NCBI RefSeq assembly: GCF_963583255.1
Contig: NC_084814.1
Location: 23,582,315 to 23,646,314, forward strand
Direction: 5' to 3'
From: Pyrus communis
Lineage: Eukaryota > Streptophyta > Magnoliopsida > Rosales > Rosaceae
Length of the DNA: 64,000 nucleotides
Shown here: one piece after another, positions 56,038 through 64,000 of the stretch
Layout: each line of letters opens with the position of its first letter
Numbering within the stretch: the first letter of the stretch is position 1
The notes under the pieces: model-generated
Databases searched by the model: none
What the model was told of the DNA's origin: nothing
Seen by the model: only the letters and a program-made list of their open reading frames with translations
Translations under genes and position numbers: made by a program

Positions 56038-56046
56038 TTAGGGTTT
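56038..56046 (-). promoter_or_regulatory. Telo box of RPS19 promoter
   Basis: AAACCCTAA on the minus strand, about 130 bp upstream of the ATG; TGGGCT/TGGGCC site II motifs at 56129-56134 and 56155-56160 accompany it. This pairing is typical of plant ribosomal-protein and translation genes. Confidence 0.65.
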
Positions 56047-56427
56047 TATGCGGTTCGGCTGTTGAAGCATATTGATCCCAATTGGAAAATACGAAACCCG
56101 TTCGTTATTTTTTCTTCGAATCTCAGATTGGGCTTCTTTCACATTTTCCATATTTGGGCCCAACTAAATCAGTTTTGGGTTTTTGGGACTACGGTAGACT
56201 CAAGCCCAAGTATTGTGGGTCAAAAACATAGGCTTACATATTATGAGTCCAAGGCTCGGTCTCTCGGTCATCTGGTAATCGAGGTTTTTTTGGTCACCTA
56301 TCTTTGAATTTGATATTAGAGATTGAGATTAAAATAACAATATTAATTTATTTTTCACCATAATATCCAATTTAATGGAGAGTGACCTTGCATTCATTCA
56401 TCACGTAGTGACCAAAAGAACATTTTT

Positions 56428-56580
56428 GTAAGGATGGTGCTATTCACACATATTTTTTTACCTCCCCACACACCCCATGTTAATTTATATTCTTTGATCT
56501 TCTTTAGTTCATCAATCCAACGAGCAAAAATTAAGAAAAGTGTGTAGGAGGTAAAAAGAGGTGTATGGATAGCTCTACCC
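56428..56580. mobile_element. Short MITE, second copy
   Basis: GGATGGTGCTATTCACACAT opposed by TGTATGGATAGCTCTACCC; the same family as 5013-5137. Confidence 0.65.
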
Positions 56581-56651
56581 TTATGTAATTATACTAGCGT
56601 CCTCAAAATTAAAATCAAATCTCATATTGGCCTATGAAGTCACGAATTATA

Positions 56652-56895
56652 TGGCTCGTTTGGAAGTGCTTTTAAAATGGTTAAAAGTGCTTTTAGAGAA
56701 AATAATTTGGGTTTCAAAAACCGTTAAAGTGTTTCCTACAAGAAGTACCAGTTATGTGCTTCCAACTGGTGCTTCTTGCAAGAAGCACTTCAAGTGTTTT
56801 TCCATAATTCACCTTCATTTTTACGAATGATTGGTTCCAAAAACATTTTCATCAAAAGCATTTTTCGTCATTTAAAACTACATCCAAACGTTGTT
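56652..56895. mobile_element. MITE, GCTCGTTTGGAAGTGC family
   Basis: The left end GCTCGTTTGGAAGTGCTTTT is the best-kept example; inner TTGCAAGAAGCACTTCAAGT forms a second hairpin. The right end is more diverged (ACATCCAAACG). Confidence 0.72.
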
Positions 56896-57706
56896 TGTTA
56901 TCATACTCAACCTCGACACAGTTATATTGGGTTGACCAAATGAAAAGGAGGGCCTTGCCATTTAGCCCCAACACCAGCGGAGCCACATTAAAGGCTACCC
57001 TGGGCTGTAGCCTAGGTAGTTTTCGGTAGAAAATAAAATTTTACAGTAATTTTTACTGATTTTTTAATGTAGCCCACCATATATTTAGTTACTAATTCGA
57101 ATTATCTCGGTTTAATTATATAATACAGTTTACAAACCATCTCTTTTTTCTCACAGCTTTTTTCTCATCTCTTCTTATACATGTACAAGTTTGAATTTGT
57201 TTGAATAACGAAAATTCTTAACTCACCTTGTGAAAATTTTATTAAGCTAGCTGATATTGTGAAAAATACAGTATTAAGTTTCTTTGTTTATAAAGTTTTA
57301 ATCTTTAAGTTAGCTCACCAGATGAAAATTTTCTAACTCCACCATTGAGCCCCAAGCCCTAATCGAATAATGCAAGTTACTTGTACGTGGGACTTAATTA
57401 TATTAGAACGCTTATTAAAAAAAAAAAAAAATTTAATTTAAAAAAAAAAAAAAAAAAAACTTATCAGGTAAAAATGTGATTGAATAAGAAGAAACACTCT
57501 TAAGAAAAATATGTATTTAAATTTTGAAAGTTTCTGCTTGGTTGTATATTGGTAGGATTTCTTTTTTCCTGGGTTGATAATGTACGTAAAACAAAGGGTT
57601 GATTGACTAGGTCTCTTTTCTCAAGATATATCCATCCCACAGAAAAATAAAGTAAAAAACTAAACACCACTTTAAGCTCAAAGGCTTCCAAGTATATACG
57701 TATTGA

Positions 57707-57900
57707 GATCATCTCCGAATCTCAAATTTTAGAGCTAACAGACTTAGAATCTGGACCATTCAATTTAAATCATGCGGTCCTCATTAACCTAATTTCACTT
57801 GCTCAACTCACACAAAAATCACGCCCTCATTTCTCTCTCTTTTGAATGATCCAGATTATTGAGTCTGTCTACCCTAGAGTTTGAGATTCGGAGATGAGAC
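57707..57900. mobile_element. MITE, about 194 bp
   Basis: CATCTCCGAATCTCAAATTT at the left, its reverse complement (TTTGAGATTCGGAGATG) at the right, arms about 60 bp including TCTGGACCATTCA/TGAATGATCCAGA. It sits within 250 bp of the NAC start. Confidence 0.75.
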
Positions 57901-58028
57901 ACAAGAAAATGACAACAAAATTAAGAGAAAAAAGTGTATTTGGTTATGTCTTTGTAATCAAAGTTCTACTCGGATTCAATTACCTTCACTAACTCCAAAC
58001 CTGCCACCTACACAAGCTACTATCTCTC

Positions 58029-58037
58029 TATATATAT
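58029..58037 (+). promoter_or_regulatory. Possible TATA box of the NAC gene
   Basis: TATATATAT 117 bp before the NAC ATG, followed by a leader-like AC/CT stretch. Confidence 0.4.
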
Positions 58038-58153
58038 GCACCATTCCAGCTTAAACTTACTTGAGTTCTCTGTGCCACCACAACTCCGAGATCATTTCTT
58101 CCAAGCTAGATCACAGATTAATTTGATCCGTCATCGGCCAATCGGACTCGGAA

Positions 58154-60244
58154 ATGATCATCAACTCAGACCAGCTGCCGGTCGGCTTTAGGTTTATGCC
58201 AACGGATGAAGAGTTGGTCACTCATTATCTAATGAACAAGTTATTTCATCGGCCTGTACCAGCTGCACAAGAAATTCGAGAGATCGATGCGGCTGGATTC
58301 TATGGCGGACATCCTAAGAATCTAGGTATATATATTTGTGATGATTTATATTTGGTTCTTTTAGAATAAATATTTTCGTATGGTTATTTTGTTTGCTCAG
58401 TGTCTATACATGATGTATGTATATATGTATGACATAATTAACACTTTAAAATCTGTTATATGATCCGATTAGATCCATGTGTTATATGATGATCGATCGA
58501 TTGTACATTCCAGGTAAAATTTGCTTATATACAACAATAACAGTAATGAATTTTAGAGCGCCACTACGCTCGGTTTTGCATCAAGTCTTCCGTTAGCTCC
58601 AAGTACTCAATGTCTTTTAGAGTCTATTTCTAAGTCTTTCATGTCTTTTTCATGTTGCTTGGAGGACCGGATTCTTGGGTACTACTAGAGCACTATCTCT
58701 AGTTAGTATCTCTCTTATCACGTGATACGCACGTGTCACAAAATGTAGAGGGGAGAAAATTTGCCCTGATGAAGCACAAAGTGTACTTGGTAATGGTAAT
58801 TAGGTCTAACTAAAATACATAGAGATTGAGGATGAAATGTATACGTAAATACAATCATATTTTCTAAAGGAAATTTTCAATCAGAAAAATAGTGAAACTA
58901 ATTAGCTGCTGTGTACTTTGTCCCAACAAAAATACAAAAGAGATTAGACGTTGTTAACAAATAAAAAAAATATAGGTAATGACTAGTTTTTGGAAAATAC
59001 AAATTCTCATATACCACTTAATGCTTTAAACATAAAGTTTAAAAAAATTTAAAAAAAATTCAAATAGAAACTGCAAGAAAAAGTTAACGTATCTGAAAGT
59101 GAAGGGCGTACAACTTAGTGAAATACACACACATACACATATTTTATGAAAGTGAAAGGCGTACAACTTAGTGATACACACACACACACACACATATATG
59201 AATATGTAGCGCCACACAACGCACATATTTTCTGAGTCAAAAAAATCACAAACAGAACGAAAGCAAATAAAAACTTAAGTCGTTGCGTACGTGCATGGCA
59301 CTGTATATTTCGACCAAAAGTCTTGTATGAATATATATATACACACACACACACATACACACGAATATATCTATATGTATATCTAGCATTTTATTTTAGG
59401 ATAATGTTAAGGTGACCAAATATTTAAACTAAATGATGTGTCACTAATAGGAAATAAGCACGTTAGTCAACACTTAAACAATAATTCAATCATCCACATC
59501 ATTTGGTTTAGCAATTTGAGCTCTTGGCATTTACCCTTTCTTTTATATGAGTATTATTTATTGGAATGAGATATTCTCTGGATTTTAGTGTCTAGAGCCC
59601 ACAGACCAAGAAATCTGGACCATTCAAGTTAGAGTGAAAGAGATTTGGACCGTTCAAGTTTTTAAGTTTTTTTTGTGAAGTTGGTCAGTGTGATGGGCTA
59701 ATGAGCTCCGTATGATTGAAATTAAGCGGTCGGCACAGTCCGCAAACTCCGGACACTTAAGTCCTAAGTGGATCTCAATCCCAATTTATTAACCATTATA
59801 TAATTTTGCATTACCCTATAATTTCCTTGCATGCAGTGACGTTCTCCTGTGGGGAGAGAGAATGGTTTTTCTTCATCCATCAAAGTGAAAGTAGTCATGC
59901 ATCCCAAAGAAGATCAATCCGAGTAGTTGGAAATGGATTAGGGTTTTGGAAACCGAACGGATCAGAAGATCCCATCTGCGATGAGGATGGCAATGCCTTT
60001 GCCTCCAAGATCTCTCTCACTTACTTCTCGAGAACAAGTAGTCTTTCGCGTGCAAAGAGAACACATTGGAAAATGGTGGAGTACTATTTACATGAACATG
60101 ATCACGTCGAGTCTAACACAGAAGAAAAGTACCAAGGTAAAACATAAAAATACTTGTTTTCTTTCTTTAATCATAGTGCTTGCCGAAACTACGGTTAAGT
60201 TGCATGTTGAGCAGTGTTTAAAATATCGATATACAAATTTGTAG
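58154..60244 (+). CDS. Shortened NAC-domain protein, probably decaying
   Basis: Exon 58154-58325 encodes MIINSDQLPVGFRFMPTDEE (NAC subdomain A: LP.GFRF.PTDEEL), then LVTHYLMNKL and the EIDAAGFYG block (subdomain B). After a 1.5-kb AT-rich intron, exon 59837-60136 gives VTFSCGEREWFFFIHQ (subdomain C), GNGLGFWKPNGSEDPICD and ISLTYFSR, then RAKRTHWKMVEYYLHE (subdomain D). An acceptor at 60176 would add a short tail starting VLAETTVKL and a stop at 60244 (179 aa). Intact NACs read YVLCRI... here; removal of one T in GTGCTTGCCGAA would explain the odd tail, so the end is likely frameshifted. There is no C-terminal activation region, normally 100-400 aa. DNA binding could survive; the gene may instead be a pseudogene or a small NAC-only protein. 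Confidence 0.6.
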
Positions 60245-60889
60245 AAATATCAATGGATATATCGATATCAATATTGGTTCTATTTGATGAAACTAATAGA
60301 AATTCACTCAAAAATGTGAAAATTTAAAATAAAACTCTAAGGATGTCATGTGACAATTTGTCATATTTAATCCGTATGTCAGAAATATAGATGAAATTTG
60401 TTGATTGACGTTTTTTGTCTAACTTGCCCCCATCTTAAGTTCGTCAAAATCAATGTGGCTCAGGCGTGACTCTTCTAATACAAAATGAAATATAACCATA
60501 CTTTACCTTCATGGGGACTGCAACGAGTATATGCCTTATTTTGGTAAAAAAATAAAGCCTATTTATTTTATTTTATTATATTTAGTTTCCATCATTTTAT
60601 TTTCAAAGAAGTACATGGCTTTTTAGTCGTTAGAAAATAAGTTACTTATTTCAGAAGTACTTTCTAATTCTACATACTACTTTTGGATGCAGTGCAGAGA
60701 AGAGAATTGGTATTGTGCCGAATGTTAAGAGGAACGGATTACACTGGTTTTTGACGATTTTGCAAATTTTTGGAATTTTTTTATATAATTTATTCTTTAA
60801 ATAACAAAGGCAGCCTCCAGGATTAAATTTCACCAATTTTTCTATAAAATGTTGTTGCATGAAACATTTTATTAATGTAAACAGAAGAC

Positions 60890-60976
60890 TTGCGCAATAC
60901 TAAGTGTGACGACGTTCCATAATTCATACAGCTGACTCCACTTAGTGAAATGAGACTCAGTGGTTGTTGTTGTAAT
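60890..60976 (+). mobile_element. Decayed RTE-type LINE 3' end
   Basis: RRSIIHTADST and stop, then CCACTTAGTGAAATGAGACT and a GTTGTTGTTGT tail: the same terminus as 26737-26866, with more mutations. Confidence 0.65.
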
Positions 60977-61849
60977 AAGAACATTTATTTATCTCTCCTT
61001 TCATCAAGGTCCTATTTTATTTATCTAAAATTTTGTGAGATATTTTTTGCTTCATTTGTTAAACCAAGCTTTCCAATTTTTTGCAGAAGATCCTCCTTCA
61101 CCCAAACTCTCTTCAGCCTTTTTTTTTTTTTTTTTTTTTTTTGGTTCTTTATTGCTTTAACTTCTATGCCTTCACCAGCAAGCAAGCTCTCAATTTTTAT
61201 TCTTATCTCATGCCCTGTGGCGTGATTACAGTAACGTCGCGTGATCATTTTCTGTTGATTTAAGAAAGTAATTAATTGAAGATAATTTGCTCGGATCAAT
61301 TTCTACATGATTTTGATGGTGTTTCCCTATTCTTTATTGACATTGGTCTCGTTTTTATGTTGCCAGTCTCGTTGAGGCATAGCTGGTCTATTTTTTACCC
61401 TAAGGAGAAAACGAAAGACAGAAAAATGGAGTCAGTGGGATTTGAACTCAAGCAATGGAGACTACCAGACAAGCGTCTCGACTATACGAGTCATTAGTGT
61501 ATTTAATCAAAAAACTTTGCAGACTACAAAGTATAATCACAATCGTTTCTAAATCAATAGAAGACAACATTAGATTCGTAATCGAAATGACAAGTCTAGC
61601 CTAGAAAAGACATAATTATTCGAAGAAAAACCATTTAGACGGAGGCTTCATGTTTATTACACATGATATTATTGAGATAATACATGTTTATTGTCTTCCT
61701 TGTTAATTGTAAATAAAATCTTGAGGAAATAACTAATAAATATTATTAGATTTTGGTTTACTGAATTTCTTGTAGTATTTTATGGAAAGGAAAATAAGTT
61801 TTCTACTGAAGAACGGAGGAAAAACACTTCAATCAGCAGAAAGTAGACA

Positions 61850-62090
61850 GTTTTTGAGTTTAAATGACAGTTTTTCGTCTTTAGCGACGATTTCCAGTGT
61901 TTAGCGATCGTTTTCCTACTTTTAATGACCATTTCAGGGCTTCCATCGTATCTAAAAGAATTACCGACGGTTTTTTCCGTCACTAACCGCGGCCAAAGGT
62001 GTTTTAGGCAGCGGTTAAATAAATCGCCGCTAAAAGTCGAAGAAAAAGTATAACTTCTCCCCCGCTTTTTTAGACGGTGCTTTTTCACTA
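61850..62090. mobile_element. CACTA-like subterminal repeat remnant
   Basis: Short iterated blocks (TTTAGCGACGA, TTTAGCGATCG, AGCGGTTAAATAAATCGCCG) resemble subterminal repeats of plant CACTA elements. TTTCTTGTAGTA near 61768 resembles a CACTA terminus, but the opposite end was not identified. Confidence 0.35.
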
Positions 62091-63101
62091 TAAAATGTAT
62101 CTTTACAGATATCCCCTCATCACTATCTCTCTAATTGTCTATGTTTATAGACATTACAAAGAAATATCGTTTAAAACTACTCTCTTAAGTAATCTTTGTG
62201 ATCTTTTATGATATCCTGGTGACATGAAGCCTGCACATCCCCATTGTTTGAAGCCTGCAAATTCATACAGCCCAAGCTGCATTAAAAGCAAATTAATAAA
62301 GCTAACTGAATTAATAAAGCAAAATTCATTCAGAAACAACGGTAAAGAGGAACCAGGTCACTGGAAACTCATTGAATTAACTCCGTTTACATGAACCGCT
62401 ACAATAGATGAGGACAACCACCAGAACACCATGTGAATAGGAACCCGAAAACATTATGAAACTCCATTAATATGTGAATGTTTCCATGTGGTGTGAAAGG
62501 TGATTCATTCTTGAAGGAGGGAACTTTAAAGGAGGGCAGAATCAAAGGCCTCTAAGACTAAATTCACAGAAGATAGATTAAAGTGTTCGACTCTAATACA
62601 ATCATTAATTTTTTAAATTTTATTTTGGTGCAATACAATCTCTAATATTTAGTCGTTCATAGGGACCAAAATCCCACTTCCCTGTATTAATTCTAATTTT
62701 TTCCCCTACCTTCTTGTATGCTTCTGTTGGACCAAAATAAAAAGGCGTTTACTTATCATCTAATTAGCCACTTTGGTATCTATCTATGCACCCTACCTTC
62801 CAGCAAGAAGTGACTTCCAAGAAAAACACACAAGTACAACCAAAGTGTTTACTCTTTCAATAACTTTTTTCAGAACCTCCAGCTTTAATTTTCCAATTCC
62901 ACTTCATTGAATTGAATTACTAAAATAATAATCTAGCAATAGGATTGATGTTTGAACCAAAACCAATTACCAAGGACACAAACAGAGCTCACAAAATACA
63001 ATTGGTTGATTCAAAATTAGTTTTATAAAATGTGATTAAAGAGAATTACCATAGATAAACATACACAAGGTTCGGATAGCTTTGTAAGCATAAACATAGC
63101 C

Positions 63102-63720
63102 TCAAAGTTTTCTTATCTCTTCTGATGAATTAGTTAGCAGATGGTCAACGTACACAGTCAGTCCAACTCCACTGCAATTCCAGATATGGGTCATGAATAA
63201 ATTTAAAAGTTGCATGGGCAACTTATGGACAAGAACACATGAATCAGATTTAACATACCTTAGAGGTCCAAATGGAAGCCATATTACATCCGAGCGAACC
63301 CTTGACAATCTGCACAAGTATCATATTTGTTGAAAATTAATTTGTACCTCAAGAGAAACTGAGCAATGCAAGATGAAAACAAATTGAACACAAATCAGAA
63401 ACTAAAAATGCAAGCGTACCCATGTTACAACACAAAAAATGAATTGCACATTATGTCAAGTTTCGCACCAGTCAAATGAATAAATGGCCACTGTCTCAAG
63501 GGATGAATGAAAGACATATAAGGAAATAAGATCTTATTTTAATGTAATAGTTATATTTCTTTCTATTTAGCTACCTTCCACTCAAATTTTCATCGTACTC
63601 AGTTTCGAAGACTTGTTATGGTGATAAAGAAAAAATGTCAAGATTAAAAGATAAATAACTCATGTTAGAATGTGTGAGTTTGAGAAGTAAACATACCTCA
63701 GCATGTATTCAATCAGAAAA
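63102..63720 (-). CDS. C-terminal exons of an unrecognised gene (partial)
   Basis: Two well-bounded exons, 63259-63309 (acceptor TTGTGCAG, donor CTAAG/GTATGT) and 63102-63171 (acceptor AATTGCAG), join in frame to LSRVRSDVIWLPFGPLRS and GVGLTVYVDHLLTNSSEEIRKL, then TGA. A small upstream exon 63697-63720 (donor CTGAG/GTATGT) would add FLIEYMLR in the right phase. The hydrophobic, ordered sequence, matching phases and consensus splice sites argue for a real gene running in from the right edge. I do not recognise the family. More exons presumably lie beyond 64000 or between 63.4 and 64.0 kb. Confidence 0.5.
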
Positions 63721-64000
63721 CTTTAAGTACAACCAAGACCATCGCCGGTGATGCTTTGAATGGAAGTAATCCTACGATTCCTAGTGAACATGCTACAACA
63801 ACTACCCAATCTGTTAAATTTTTAAATAGTTAATTATCTCATATCAAAATAATGTAGAAGACAGCCATCTAAGCATAGACACATTATGTTCAAAACCCGA
63901 AAAATATACATGGAGTATACAACACACATACTGTATTGCCTATTCCCACCTGAAACAAGTCAGGTATATCTCGTATACAGAATTCCGAAAGAACCAACAA

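Larger units (their letters stand above)
60245..63101. other. Spacer with repeat remnants, no gene seen
   Basis: Contains a decayed RTE LINE tail at 60890-60976, a poly-T run near 61119-61142, and a block with CACTA-like subterminal motifs at 61850-62090. 62.1-63.1 kb may be 3' UTR or flank of the right-edge gene. Confidence 0.45.

Noticed and set aside
61425..61500. tRNA-like sequence on the minus strand (GAGTTCAAATCCC)
   Set aside because: B-box-like loop only; the T stem does not pair and no A box or acceptor stem is found.

Overview
The window is nuclear DNA from a flowering plant. Genes are split by GT-AG introns with AT-rich interiors, spacers are AT-rich, and the proteins are plant families (SNAP33-type SNARE, ZAT-type zinc finger, NAC, plant DGK). 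Several miniature inverted-repeat families and a 5-copy element ending in a GCTCGTTTGGAAGTGC-like motif resemble repeats I associate with Rosaceae, perhaps the apple tribe. That taxonomic guess is from memory and is not proven by the sequence.

Layout, left to right. 1-159 (+) is the last piece of a heparanase-like GH79 protein. 2038-3720 (-) is a complete SNAP33-type SNARE, tail to tail with it. 4.7-12.3 kb is repeat-rich, holding a broken coiled-coil gene (7.1-8.3 kb) and an 835-bp retroposon with a 15-bp target duplication. 12389-13909 (-) is an intronless four-finger ZAT-like repressor. 14-21.5 kb is gene-poor and contains a 1.1-kb foldback element. 21.5-22.7 kb (-) is a frameshifted 5' fragment of what looks like an ELM2-domain gene. 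25313-28312 (-) is a nine-exon leucine-rich-repeat protein. 30448-39003 (+) is a 27-exon DEAH-box splicing helicase whose exons join to 1049 residues without a break. 40201-41643 (-) is UDP-glucose 6-dehydrogenase. 46935-47399 (+) is a small plant-specific protein. 47984-51866 (-) is a seven-exon diacylglycerol kinase of exactly the DGK1 length (728 aa). 54219-55912 (-) is ribosomal protein S19. 58154-60244 (+) is a shortened, probably decaying NAC gene. 63.1-63.7 kb (-) holds the last exons of a gene I do not recognise.

The genes are independent housekeeping and regulatory loci, not a cluster or pathway. I reconstructed exon joins by following reading frame, splice consensus and family conservation. 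All multi-exon models for SNAP33, LRR, DEAH helicase, DGK and RPS19 close in frame with the expected lengths. I did not find a convincing undescribed biological system. The most interesting items are a probable GC-AG intron in the LRR gene, an in-frame stop-free intron in the helicase, CT microsatellites abutting two 5' splice sites, the mirrored homopolymer core of the foldback element, and the partial unrecognised gene at the right edge.
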